Below are positions 14,864-25,737 of a stretch of DNA of 64,000 nt, piece by piece; position 1 is the first letter of the stretch, and every line of letters begins with the position of its first letter. The DNA comes from a bacterium HR29 (lineage in GTDB: Bacteria; Chloroflexota; Dehalococcoidia; Tepidiformales; Tepidiformaceae), in the NCBI GenBank assembly GCA_002898215.1, contig BEIF01000001.1, positions 291,501 through 355,500 on the forward strand, written 5' to 3'. The translations under genes and the position numbers were made by a program. The notes below the pieces were generated by a model. It saw nothing but the letters and a program-made list of their open reading frames with translations, did not search any database and was not told where the DNA came from.

Positions 14864-15643
14864 TCACACCTCCTGCCAGCGCGGCTTCCGCTTCTCGAGG
14901 AAGGCGGCCATGCCTTCCCGAGCGTCTTCCGAGGCGAACATCCGTGCCGAGAACTCCGCTGCCCAGGCGAGCGCCTGGTCGAAGGGGACACCCGGGAGCG
15001 TGCGGAGGAGCTCCTTGCAGGCGGCCAAGGCGCTCGGGCTGGCCAAGAGCAGGCCATCGAGGTATTCGCGGACGGTCGCATCGAGGTCGCCGGCGGGCAC
15101 CGCGCGGGTCACCAGCCCGATGGCGGCGGCCCGCCTCGCGTCGAACGTCTGGCCCGAGAGGAAGAGCTCCGCCACCGCCGTCCGCCCGACCTTCTCCATG
15201 ATGGGGACCGCGATGATGGCCGGAACGACCCCGACTCGGACCTCGCTGAAGGCGAAGGTGGCATCTTCCGGCGCTACGGCGATGTCGGCGGCCGCCACGA
15301 GGCCGATGCCGCCGGCCCGCGCGTGTCCGTTGACACGCGCCACGACCGGCTTCGGGCCGTTGCGGATGATGCGGAGCACGTCGGGGACGCCGCCGCCGGC
15401 GGGCCCTGCCGGGCCGCCGGCCTGGTTGGCCGCGAGCTGCTCCTTCAAGTCGGCCCCACTGCAGAAGGTGCTTCCCGTCCCCGTGAGCACGATCGCCCGC
15501 ACGTTCGGTGCTGCCATCGCCCGTTCGAGCGCCGCGCGGAGTTCGCTCACGAGCTGGCGGGACAGGGCGTTCCGGTTCTCGGGGGAGTCGAGGGTGACGA
15601 TGGCGACGCCGCGCTCTTCGGTGTAGTGAACCAGTTCGCTCAT
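14864..15643 (-). CDS. Enoyl-CoA hydratase/isomerase (AtuE/LiuC-like position)
   Basis: A 259-residue crotonase. Oxyanion-hole motifs are GSTFCSGADLKEQ and RVNGHARAGGIGLVAAADI, and the catalytic stretch FAFSEVRVGVVPAIIAV keeps a Glu (SEVRVG) equivalent to the first hydratase Glu. ATG at 15643 overlaps the stop of the preceding gene, and it ends one base before the AtuA-like start, so it is tightly coupled. Next to a biotin carboxylase, the expected reaction is hydration of a glutaconyl-CoA product, as AtuE or LiuC would do; this is inferred from context. Confidence 0.88.
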   Translation of the reverse strand: MSELVHYTEERGVAIVTLDSPENRNALSRQLVSELRAALERAMAAPNVRAIVLTGTGSTFCSGADLKEQLAANQAGGPAGPAGGGVPDVLRIIRNGPKPVVARVNGHARAGGIGLVAAADIAVAPEDATFAFSEVRVGVVPAIIAVPIMEKVGRTAVAELFLSGQTFDARRAAAIGLVTRAVPAGDLDATVREYLDGLLLASPSALAACKELLRTLPGVPFDQALAWAAEFSARMFASEDAREGMAAFLEKRKPRWQEV

Positions 15644-16449
15644 CGGCTGGACTCCTTGGCGAATTCGCCCGGCTTTCGGCCAGGGCCCGGCGGGCCCGCG
15701 AACGCTTGGGCGATCTGCATCCACTCTCGCGCCGCTTCGCCCTGCACCACGAGGTCCGTATCGAGCAGATGCCGCCGTTGCGTCACCACGCGACAGAAGT
15801 CGGTCGCCGTCCCGGCGATTCGGTTGGCGGCGTCCTCGGGTCCGAAGCACCAGATGGCGCCGGAGGGGGCCACCAGCTCGATGCGGATAGGCACGTCCGG
15901 AGGGGTCATCCCCCGAACCTGGTAGGAGTACGCCCTCGTCCTGACGCCCAGCTCGACGACGTGCCGCAGCCGGTCGGTGTCGGGGCGGTCGAAGGGCACG
16001 ACGTCCACCACGTCGAGGCCGTGCGACCACGTCTCCATCAGCCGCGCGGTCACGAACGAGGCGGCGCTCATGTTGGGGCCGAACCAGGGCAACCGCTCGC
16101 CGCCGCTCAGCCGCTGCGCTGCCGCTATCAAGGCCTTGCTGCTTTCTCGCCACCAGGCGAAGAGGGCCTCGGGAGACATCGCCCGCCCTCGCGCCAGGTA
16201 CTCTCCTTCCAACGCGAGGCCTTCCCGGAGCGCTCGTTCGCGTAGGGACTCGAAGGCGGCGGCGTCTTCGATGGCCAGACGGGCGGCGTCGTCGAAGAAG
16301 GCGAGGTGGGTCACCTGGTCCCGCACAGCCCACCCCGGAGCGTGGGTCGGCACCTCCCAATGCTCCGGTGCGAGCTGCCGGAGCACGGCCTCGAGCGCTT
16401 CCTGCTCGGCGGCAAGGTCGCGGACGAGGGCGGGGAAGTCGACGCTCAT
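15640..16449 (-). CDS. TIGR03084-type putative metal-binding protein (DinB/MDMPI fold)
   Basis: A 269-residue protein with the helical-bundle pattern of the mycothiol-dependent maleylpyruvate isomerase/DinB superfamily. Two likely metal-binding histidines lie in VTHLAFFDD (about residue 48) and ETWSHGLDV (about 140), with the typical PGWAVRDQV lead. From memory this matches the TIGR03084 group, often seen near AtuA-like genes, without a known reaction. It overlaps the alpha-carboxylase stop and the crotonase start by four bases each, so it is produced stoichiometrically with the pathway. Mycothiol use is not assumed. Confidence 0.75.
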   Translation of the reverse strand: MSVDFPALVRDLAAEQEALEAVLRQLAPEHWEVPTHAPGWAVRDQVTHLAFFDDAARLAIEDAAAFESLRERALREGLALEGEYLARGRAMSPEALFAWWRESSKALIAAAQRLSGGERLPWFGPNMSAASFVTARLMETWSHGLDVVDVVPFDRPDTDRLRHVVELGVRTRAYSYQVRGMTPPDVPIRIELVAPSGAIWCFGPEDAANRIAGTATDFCRVVTQRRHLLDTDLVVQGEAAREWMQIAQAFAGPPGPGRKPGEFAKESSR

Positions 16450-18437
16450 TCCTGGCCTCCGTCTTCCTCGACAACGGCGATGAGGTCGCCCACGTTGAGC
16501 TGGTCGCCTTCCCGTACGAGGACGTCGCGCACGATGCCGTCGACCCCCGCGTACACGCGGTGCTCCATCTTCATCGCCTCGAGAATGGCCACGACGTCGG
16601 TCGCCGCTACCCGCTGGCCCACGGTGACGCGCACGGCCACCACCTTCCCGGGCATCGGCGCCCGAAGACCTCCGGCGATGCTCTCCTCTTCCCGCCTCCG
16701 TGACGGGAACCGTGGCAGCTCATCGAGCCGGAAGGTGTACCCGCCGATTCGGAGCCACCAGGCCGAGGCTTCGTGGGCCCACCGCGCCCGCGTCAGGACG
16801 CCGTCGATGGTGGCCGATGCCCATCCGTCGTCGACGCGCAGCCCCTCGGCGCGGCGGTCGTTGCCCTCCCCCACGCGGACGATGAAGGTCCCGTCGCGCT
16901 GGCGTTCGTACTCTACGGTCGACGTCCGGTCGCCCATCCGGAAGCTCGTCCGCTGCCGTTGGGAGGGGTTGTTCCGCCAGCCGGAGGGGATGGTCCGCTG
17001 GACCTTCGCGGCGGCGCGCCGCTCCCACTGGCCGATGAGGGCGGCGAGGGCGAGCGCGCGCTCTTCGAGGTCGGCGGGCGGGCATGCCGGCGTGGGGGTG
17101 TGTCGCTCCAGGAATCGCGTCGTGGTATCGCCGGCGAGGAAAGCCGGATGTCTCAGGATTGCCGCCAAGTACTCCCGGTTCGTCGTCAGGCCGAAGAGGG
17201 TCGTGTGTTCAAGTGCTCGCGCCAGCTTGGCGGCGGCCTCCGCACGGGTGGGCGCGTGGGCGATGACCTTGGCGATCATCGGGTCGAAGTAGGGCGAGAT
17301 CTCGCTGCCGCTTGCCACGCCGGCGTCGACGCGGAGACCCGACTCCTCGGGCACCTCGAAGGCGAGGAGACGGCCGGTTTGGGGAAGGAAGCCGGCTGCG
17401 GGGTCCTCGGCGTACAGCCGTGCCTCGATGGCGTGCCCCCGAATGGCGAGGTCGTTCTGTTCGAAAGAGAGCGGAAGCCCCATGGCGATGCGCAGCTGCT
17501 CCCGCACGATATCGACGCCCGAGACCATCTCCGTCACCGGGTGCTCCACCTGTAGCCGGGTGTTCATCTCCATGAACGAGAAGCGGCCCTCGCCGCTCCA
17601 GAGGAATTCGATGGTGCCGGCGTTGACGTAACCGATGCTCCTCGCGGCGGCGACCGCGGCCTCGATCAGCCGCTCCCGGTCGCGCGGGCTGACCGCTGGG
17701 GAGGGCGCCTCTTCGATCACCTTTTGGTGTCGCCGCTGGATGGAGCACTCGCGCTCGAAGAGGGCGACGGTGTTCCCGTGCTGGTCCGCCAGGACCTGCA
17801 CTTCGATGTGCCGGGCGTCGAAGATGTACGGCTCGGCGAAGACGCGGGGGTCGCCGAAGGCGCCGAGCGCCTCGCGGCGGGCAGCGGCGACCGCTTCGGG
17901 GAGCTCGTCCGGCCCCTGGACGATGCGCATCCCCTTCCCCCCGCCGCCAGCCACTGCCTTCACCATGAGCGGGTAGCCCACCGACTCCGCCTCGCGCAGC
18001 AGCTCCTCCGGCGATTCGCCTCCGAAAACCACCCGCGGGAGCACGGGGACACCGGCACGCTCCATCCGTTCCAGGGCAGCCACCTTGTCCCCCATGGCGG
18101 CGATGGCCTCGGGTGACGGCCCCACCCAAACGAGCCCGGCATCGAGCACGGCCTGGGCGAAGGCCGCGTTCTCGGAGAGGAAGCCGTAGCCGGGATGGAT
18201 TGCGTCCGCCCCGACGCGCTTGGCGGCTTCGAGCACGAGCTCCACGTTCAGGTACGTCTCTGCGGGTGTCTTGCCGGGCAAGGCGACGGCGGTGTCGACA
18301 TCCCGAACGAAGGGGAGGTCCCGGTCGGGCTCGGCGAAGATGCCGGCGGTTTCGATGCCCATCGAACGGGCCGTCCGGGCGATGCGGCTGACGATCTCCC
18401 CGCGATTGGCGATGAGCAAGCGGCGAATGCTGTGCAT
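16446..18437 (-). CDS. Acyl-CoA carboxylase alpha subunit (biotin carboxylase plus BCCP)
   Basis: ATP-dependent biotin carboxylase subunit of an acyl-CoA carboxylase, 663 residues. In order: the biotin-carboxylase N domain starting RRLLIANRGEIVSRIARTA, the ATP-grasp loop VKAVAGGGGKGMRIV, the carboxylase signature FMEMNTRLQVEHPVTE, a linker region, and a C-terminal biotinyl domain with EAMKMEH, whose middle Lys carries biotin. It starts four bases after the beta-subunit stop and overlaps the next gene. The single-chain BC-BCCP layout is that of methylcrotonyl-, geranyl- and propionyl-CoA carboxylases. With the AtuA- and AtuD-like neighbours, a methylcrotonyl- or geranyl-CoA type is likeliest. 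Confidence 0.92.
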   Translation of the reverse strand: MHSIRRLLIANRGEIVSRIARTARSMGIETAGIFAEPDRDLPFVRDVDTAVALPGKTPAETYLNVELVLEAAKRVGADAIHPGYGFLSENAAFAQAVLDAGLVWVGPSPEAIAAMGDKVAALERMERAGVPVLPRVVFGGESPEELLREAESVGYPLMVKAVAGGGGKGMRIVQGPDELPEAVAAARREALGAFGDPRVFAEPYIFDARHIEVQVLADQHGNTVALFERECSIQRRHQKVIEEAPSPAVSPRDRERLIEAAVAAARSIGYVNAGTIEFLWSGEGRFSFMEMNTRLQVEHPVTEMVSGVDIVREQLRIAMGLPLSFEQNDLAIRGHAIEARLYAEDPAAGFLPQTGRLLAFEVPEESGLRVDAGVASGSEISPYFDPMIAKVIAHAPTRAEAAAKLARALEHTTLFGLTTNREYLAAILRHPAFLAGDTTTRFLERHTPTPACPPADLEERALALAALIGQWERRAAAKVQRTIPSGWRNNPSQRQRTSFRMGDRTSTVEYERQRDGTFIVRVGEGNDRRAEGLRVDDGWASATIDGVLTRARWAHEASAWWLRIGGYTFRLDELPRFPSRRREEESIAGGLRAPMPGKVVAVRVTVGQRVAATDVVAILEAMKMEHRVYAGVDGIVRDVLVREGDQLNVGDLIAVVEEDGGQE

Positions 18438-18441
18438 AGCC

Positions 18442-20037
18442 CTACATCCTGAAGACGCCGAAGCTGTCGGAGCCCTTGACGACGTTCGAATGCACCGCCG
18501 ACAGCGCGATGCCCAAGACGGTACGCGTGTCGCGCGGGTCGATGATGCCGTCGTCCCACACCTGGCCGGTGGCGAAGAGGGCCGTCGACTCGCGCTCGAT
18601 CTGGGCCTCGATGGCGGCGCGCATCGCAGCGTCCCGCTCCTCGTCGTACGGGATTCCGGCGGCCATGGCTGCCTGCCGTTGGACGATCGACATGACCCCC
18701 GCGAGCTGTTTCGGTCCCATCACGGCGATGCGGTGGTTCGGCCAGGTGAACACGAAGCGCGGGTCGTACGCGCGGCCGGCCATCCCGTAGTTCCCCGCGC
18801 CGTACGATGCGCCGATCATGAGCGTGATGTGGGGCACCTTGGAGTTCGTGACGGCGTTGATCATCTTGGCGCCATCTTTGATGATGCCGCGCTGTTCGTA
18901 CACGGTGCCGACAATGTAGCCGGTAATGTTCTGCATGAAGATAAGCGGGATATCGAGTTTGTTGCACAGCTGGATGAACTGCGCGGCCTTCTCCGACTCC
19001 TCAGAGAAGAGAACGCCATTGTTCGCCAGGATGCCGACCCGATACCCGTGGATCGACGCCCATCCGGTCACGAGGTTCTCGCCGTACAGCGGCTTGAATT
19101 CGTGGAAGCGCGAGCCGTCCACGACCCGGGCGATGACCTCGCGGCTGTCGAACGGCACCCGCAGGTCGACCGAGGCGATGCCGAGGAGCTCTTCGGGGTC
19201 GTAGAGCGGTTCGTCCGGGGGCTCGGTCGGGGGCGGGCCGAGCTTCCGCCAGTTCCAGCTCTCCACCAGGTCGCGGGTGATACGGATGGCGTCGAGTTCG
19301 TCCTCGGCGAGGAAGTCGGCCAGCCCGGAAACGCGGGCGTGCATTTCGGCGCCGCCGAGCTCCTCCTCGTCGGCGTCTTCGCCGGTGGCCATCTTCACCA
19401 ATGGCGGCCCGCCCAGGAAGGCGTGGGACTGCTTCTTGATGAACACCGTGTAGTCGGACATCCCCGGCACGTAGGCGCCGCCAGCGGTCGCGTTCCCGAA
19501 GACGATCGAGACCGTCGGCACCCGCTCCCCGGAGAGGCGGGTGATCTCGAAGAAGGTGCGGCCTCCCGGTACGAAAATCTCTGCTTGCCGCGGCAGGTCG
19601 GCGCCCCCGGACTCGGTGAGCTGGATCATCGGCAGGCGGTTGGCCCGCGCGATCTCGAACGAGCGGAGCGTCTTTCGCATCGTGTACGGATTCGTCGTTC
19701 CCCCGCGGACCGTCGGGTCGCTCGCCTGGATGACGCACTCGACCCCGGAGATGACACCGATGCCGGTGACGACGCTGGCACCGACCACGTATTCGGTTCC
19801 CCAGGCGGCGAGGGGCGAGAGCTCGAGGAAGGCCGAGTCGGGGTCGATGAGCAGCTCGATCCGCTCCCGCGGCAGCATGCGGCCACGGGCTCGGTGGCGG
19901 GCAACGTACTTCTCGCCGCCACCGGCTCTCGCGATGGCGAGCTGCTGGTTGATCTCCTCCAGCAGCTCCAGCATCCGCTCCCGGTTCTCCCGGAACTGGG
20001 GGCTCCGCGTGTCGACTCTCGTGGGCAAGACTTCCAT
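18442..20037 (-). CDS. Acyl-CoA carboxylase beta subunit (carboxyltransferase, MCC/GCC-like)
   Basis: Carboxyltransferase subunit of 531 residues that transfers CO2 from biotin to the acyl-CoA. The first crotonase-like half has [15 protein letters not shown] and [16 protein letters not shown]; the second has [10 protein letters not shown] and [18 protein letters not shown], patterns of the methylcrotonyl/geranyl-CoA carboxylase branch rather than the propionyl-CoA branch. First gene of the operon. No Shine-Dalgarno precedes its ATG; a -10 box ends nine bases upstream, so the mRNA is nearly leaderless. Whether the pocket takes methylcrotonyl- or geranyl-CoA needs a structural alignment. Confidence 0.9.
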   Translation of the reverse strand: MEVLPTRVDTRSPQFRENRERMLELLEEINQQLAIARAGGGEKYVARHRARGRMLPRERIELLIDPDSAFLELSPLAAWGTEYVVGASVVTGIGVISGVECVIQASDPTVRGGTTNPYTMRKTLRSFEIARANRLPMIQLTESGGADLPRQAEIFVPGGRTFFEITRLSGERVPTVSIVFGNATAGGAYVPGMSDYTVFIKKQSHAFLGGPPLVKMATGEDADEEELGGAEMHARVSGLADFLAEDELDAIRITRDLVESWNWRKLGPPPTEPPDEPLYDPEELLGIASVDLRVPFDSREVIARVVDGSRFHEFKPLYGENLVTGWASIHGYRVGILANNGVLFSEESEKAAQFIQLCNKLDIPLIFMQNITGYIVGTVYEQRGIIKDGAKMINAVTNSKVPHITLMIGASYGAGNYGMAGRAYDPRFVFTWPNHRIAVMGPKQLAGVMSIVQRQAAMAAGIPYDEERDAAMRAAIEAQIERESTALFATGQVWDDGIIDPRDTRTVLGIALSAVHSNVVKGSDSFGVFRM

Positions 20038-20046
20038 GGCGTGCCG

Positions 20047-20075
20047 ATTCTACCGGGCGGTAAATTGAACGGCAA
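20047..20075 (-). promoter_or_regulatory. Promoter of the acyl-CoA carboxylase operon
   Basis: On the minus strand TTGCCG (20070-20075), a 17-base spacer and TAGAAT (20047-20052) form a good sigma-70-type promoter (four and five of six matches). The predicted transcript begins near 20040, only a few bases before the ATG at 20037, which lacks a ribosome-binding site. Confidence 0.7.
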
Positions 20076-20099
20076 TTCACTTTTGCCGAGGAGCGCCGG

Positions 20100-22293
<2,194 letters not shown>

Positions 22294-22294
<1 letters not shown>

Positions 22295-23208
22295 TACTCC
22301 ACCACCTCGAAGTGCGTGAGCTGTCGGAAGGCGCGGTACCGCTCCTCCACTTCCGCGCGGGTGAGTCGCAGGAGTCGCGAAGGGCCGAACCCTTCGACTT
22401 GGAACGAGGCTACCGTCGAGCCGTAGACGATCGCCCGGCGGATGGCCGACGGGGTGATTTCACCCGCGGCGTCGAGGAAGCCGAGGAAGGCTCCCGCGAA
22501 CGCGTCACCCGCGCCGGTCGGGTCCACCACCTCCTCCAAGGGGTACCCTGGCAGCACGAAGTAGTCGCCGTTGCTGGCGAAGGCCGCACCGTACTCTCCC
22601 AGCTTGACGATGACCCCCTTCGGCCCCAAGGAGAGGAGTGTGCGCGCCGCCCTGGCGATGCTCGGCGTTTCGGCGAGCTGGCGCGCCTCGCTCTCGTTGA
22701 TGGAGACGAAGTCGACGCCGCGGAACGTCGCCAGGAGCTCGTCCCGGGCGTTGTCGATGAAGAACTGGATGGTGTCTGCCATCACGAGCCGCTTTCCGGA
22801 CACCTGCTCCGAAATCCGCCGTTGGAGGTCGGGGGCGCCCGCCGCCAAGAAGAGGGTCTCGCTCCGCTCCCAGCCGTCGGGGATCCGGGGATTCCAATCG
22901 GCGTTCACCCCTACGACGGTGTAGAGCGTGTCGCGGCTGTTCATGTCGTAGCCGTAGCGGGCCCCCCAGCGGCTCGTCTGGGCTCCGGGCACGGTTGCCA
23001 ATCCGGTGAGGTCGATCCGGTCCCGGGCGAGCAGGCTGCGGAGCTCGTCCGGGAAGTCGTCGCCGACCGCCGCGAGGAGGCGGACGTCGGTGAAGAGCGA
23101 TGCGGCCAGCGCGGCGCAGGTTGCCGAGCCTCCGAGCTGGCCCGCGGCTTTCCCAAACGGCGTCTCGATTTCATCGATGGCGACCCAACCCGCGACGAGC
23201 ACGGTCAT
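22294..23208 (-). CDS. PfkB-family sugar/nucleoside kinase
   Basis: A ribokinase-like kinase of 304 residues. The N-terminal motif reads AAGQLGGSATCAALAAS (di-Gly hinge), and the C-terminal PfkB signature DPTGAGDAFAGAFLGFL contains the catalytic Asp and anion hole. ATG at 23208 overlaps the mtnP stop by four bases; the longer upstream frame is a shadow. Because ahcY and mtnP in the same operon release adenosine and methylthioribose-1-phosphate, nucleoside (adenosine-like) phosphorylation is a sensible guess, but sequence alone does not give the substrate. Confidence 0.88.
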
Positions 23209-24080
23209 CGGGTGCGCTCCCCAAGCCAGCGCCGAAGGATCGGCTCGAGGCGTTCCCGTGCCCCCGGCGGGATCGCCTCCGGCGCTGTGACGATGGCCGC
23301 ATCGAGGGCCCGCCCGCACTCGCAGTCCCGCGGGGGAAGGTGTTCGGCGAGCCAGCGGACGGCCGCCTGGCTGCGCTCGACGTTCTCCCGGAGGACGCGC
23401 AGGACGGTCGCGGCGTCGACGGGGCGCTCCTCCTGGTGCCAGGAGTCGTAATCGGTCACCGAGGCGAGCACGGCGTAGCAGAGCTCCGCCTCCCGCGCGA
23501 GCTTCGCTTCGGGAAGCGCGGTCATCCCGACGATGCTTGCGCCCCACGAGCGGTACAGGTGGCTCTCGGCGCGGGTGCCGAAGGCCGGCCCCTCGATGAC
23601 GACGTAGGTACCCCCGTCGTGGACCGTACCGCCGGCGGAGCGTCCCGCTTCGAGCGCCGCGGCCCGCATCCGGGCGCAGAACGGGTCGGCCATCGCCACG
23701 TGGGCCACGATCCCCTCTCCGAAGAAGGTGGAGGGCCGTGCTCCCAGCGTCCGGTCGATGAGCTGGTCCGGGACGACCATGTCACCCGGCCGATACTCCT
23801 CCCGGAGGCTGCCCACTGCCGAGACCGCCAACACTCGTTCCACCCCGAGTTGCTTCAAGGCCCAGAAGTTCGCCCGTTGAGGCAGCTCCGAAGGGAGCAG
23901 TCGATGGCCCGTGCCGTGGCGGGCGAGGAACGCCACCCGCTGGCCCCCGAGCCGCCCGATGCGGATCGGGTCACTGGTCGGGCCGAAGGGGGTCGAAATG
24001 GTCACCGTTTCGACCGCTTCCAACCCCGGCATCTCGTAGAAGCCGGAGCCGCCGATCACCGCCAGGGGAATGGGTGCCAA
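23205..24080 (-). CDS. mtnP: S-methyl-5'-thioadenosine phosphorylase
   Basis: Phosphorolyses methylthioadenosine to adenine and methylthioribose-1-phosphate. Motifs of the MTAP/PNP family are present: AVIGGSGFYEMPG at the N-terminus, STPFGPTSDPI, FLARHGTGHRLLPSE and VTDYDSWH, where the Asp supports 6-aminopurine specificity. The product is 291 residues, about family length. The start is TTG at 24080 with GGGAGG about seven bases upstream; no nearer ATG fits. It lies 31 bases after mtnA, whose reaction follows directly. Confidence 0.94.
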   Translation of the reverse strand: MAPIPLAVIGGSGFYEMPGLEAVETVTISTPFGPTSDPIRIGRLGGQRVAFLARHGTGHRLLPSELPQRANFWALKQLGVERVLAVSAVGSLREEYRPGDMVVPDQLIDRTLGARPSTFFGEGIVAHVAMADPFCARMRAAALEAGRSAGGTVHDGGTYVVIEGPAFGTRAESHLYRSWGASIVGMTALPEAKLAREAELCYAVLASVTDYDSWHQEERPVDAATVLRVLRENVERSQAAVRWLAEHLPPRDCECGRALDAAIVTAPEAIPPGARERLEPILRRWLGERTR

Positions 24081-24111
24081 GGGGGTGCCTCCCTGCGTGC
24101 AGGTCCGGCAG

Positions 24112-25161
24112 TCAGTGTATCCCGGCGTATTCGCCTGCGTCGCGCAGCAGCGCCTCTACTGCCTCGAAGGGCGGGCGGAGGACGCCGGCTTCGGTCACCC
24201 AGCCTGCGATGAGGTCCGAGGGCGTGACGTCGAAGGCAGGGTTGAACACCCTTGCGCCCTCGGGGGCGGTGCGAACGCCGGCGAAGGATGCGACCTCCTC
24301 GGCGCTCCGTTCCTCGATAGGGATGGCGGCGCCCGAGGGGCAGCGCAGGTCGAAGCTGGTGCTCGGTGCCACGACGTAGAACGGCACGCCGAAGCGGGCC
24401 GCGGCGGCAGCGAGCGCCAGCGTCCCGACTTTGTTGGCGGTATCGCCGTTGCGGGCGATGCGATCGGCCCCCACGAGCACTGCGTGTACCCTGCCCGAGG
24501 CGAGGAGACCCCCAGCTGCCCCGTCGGCGAGCAGCGTCGCGGGAATCCCTTCCTGCATCAGCTCCCACATGGTCAGCCGTGCCCCTTGCAAGAGCGGGCG
24601 AGTCTCCGTGGCGTAGCAGTGGGCGAGCTTCCCCTGACGATGCGCCTCGCGGACGACGCCCAAGGCGGTCCCGATGCCGCCCGTGGCGAGAGCTCCCGTG
24701 TTGCAATGGGTGAGCACCCTCGCACCAACGGGGAGGAGCGCGGCGCCGTGCCGGGCCATCGCCGCGTCCCGCTCCCGTTGGGCGCGGAGCAGCCGTTCGG
24801 CGAAATCCCACAGCGCCGCCCGGCGCGCCTCGGGGGAGGGTCCTGCCGCGGCGGCGGCCGCGCGGGCGGCTTCGGCGGCGCGATGAAGGTCGACCGCCGT
24901 CGGCCGCGTTGCCCGAACGGCGGTCGCGGCGTGGGCGAGGCTCTCGTCGTCGGCTCCCACCGTCTCACCCGCGATGGCCATGGCGCAGGCGGCTGCGACC
25001 CCGAGCAGCGGCGCGCCGCGGACCCGCAGCGAGCGGATGGCCTCGCACACGGCGTCGAGGGTGCGGAGCTCCAGTTCCACGAGTGCGTGGGGGAGCCGCG
25101 TCTGGTCGATGATGCGAACCCCGCGGCCGCGTTCGATGCGGAGGGGCACGACTTCAGGCAC
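24112..25161 (-). CDS. mtnA: Methylthioribose-1-phosphate isomerase
   Basis: Converts methylthioribose-1-phosphate to methylthioribulose-1-phosphate in methionine salvage. The 349-residue product shows the MtnA signatures SLRVRGAPLLGVAAA, VLTHCNTGALATGGIGTA (with the catalytic Cys) and VLVGADRIARNGDTANKVGT with its Asp. The start is GTG at 25161, overlapping the MarR-family gene by eight bases with no strong Shine-Dalgarno, so coupling is likely. Later enzymes of the classical pathway (mtnB, mtnC, mtnD) are not in the window. Confidence 0.95.
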   Translation of the reverse strand: MPEVVPLRIERGRGVRIIDQTRLPHALVELELRTLDAVCEAIRSLRVRGAPLLGVAAACAMAIAGETVGADDESLAHAATAVRATRPTAVDLHRAAEAARAAAAAAGPSPEARRAALWDFAERLLRAQRERDAAMARHGAALLPVGARVLTHCNTGALATGGIGTALGVVREAHRQGKLAHCYATETRPLLQGARLTMWELMQEGIPATLLADGAAGGLLASGRVHAVLVGADRIARNGDTANKVGTLALAAAAARFGVPFYVVAPSTSFDLRCPSGAAIPIEERSAEEVASFAGVRTAPEGARVFNPAFDVTPSDLIAGWVTEAGVLRPPFEAVEALLRDAGEYAGIH

Positions 25162-25657
25162 TCCGGCTCGCTCCGAGCTCCTCGCTCGCGGCAGCGGACG
25201 CCGCAGCCTTCACGCTCTTGTTCAACTGGTCGAGCAGCTCCCGTAGCTGCTGCCGAGCCCTCTGGGGAACGCCGCGGAACAGCTCTTCCATATAATCGCT
25301 CAGCTTCTCCCGAAGCGATTCGGCGAGGCGGGCGCCTGTGCCCGTGAGCTCGAGCCGGACGCCGCGGCGGTCGGCGAGGTCGCGGGAGCGTCTGATGTGT
25401 CCGGCCCGCTCCAAGCGGTCGAGCACGCCGGTGACCGTCTGGGACTGCTGCGAGAGAAACTCCGCCACGAGGCGGGGCTGGGGCTGGTCGAACGACTGGA
25501 TCGCGAGGAGCGTGAGGGCCTGCACGAACGTCACGTCGTAGTCACGGAGCAGGCGTCGGTCGAGCTCGCGGACGATGGCGTTCGTCGCTCGATAGATGGT
25601 CGTCACCAGATGGAGTTCCGGCATGCCGTCCATCGACGCCACTGTAGCATACGCCAT
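25154..25657 (-). CDS. MarR-family transcriptional regulator
   Basis: A winged-helix regulator of 167 residues: recognition region LVAEFLSQQSQTVTGVLDRLERAG followed by the wing IRRSRDLADRRGVRLELTG, both typical of MarR. A helical dimerisation tail ends in an Ala-rich segment. It is the first gene before mtnA and overlaps it, so it probably controls the mtnA-mtnP-pfkB-GNAT-ahcY run; ligand and operator are unknown. ATG at 25657 is the longest start; internal ATGs at 25633 and 25624 would also give a complete MarR fold. Confidence 0.85.
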   Translation of the reverse strand: MAYATVASMDGMPELHLVTTIYRATNAIVRELDRRLLRDYDVTFVQALTLLAIQSFDQPQPRLVAEFLSQQSQTVTGVLDRLERAGHIRRSRDLADRRGVRLELTGTGARLAESLREKLSDYMEELFRGVPQRARQQLRELLDQLNKSVKAAASAAASEELGASRSA

Positions 25658-25666
25658 AGGAGCCCA

Positions 25667-25693
25667 CCCGGGGACTGCCTGCGTGTCCCCGGG
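25667..25693 (-). terminator. Hairpin between apt and the MarR-family gene
   Basis: A perfect 9-bp stem (CCCGGGGAC/GTCCCCGGG) with a 9-nt loop lies between the apt stop and the regulator start. There is no U-tract. It may end the HACL-apt transcript or act as a leader hairpin for the salvage operon. Confidence 0.45.
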
Positions 25694-25737
25694 GTTCGCT
25701 CGTTCAATGCCCGAATCGGCCTGGCCTGCCGCCAGGT

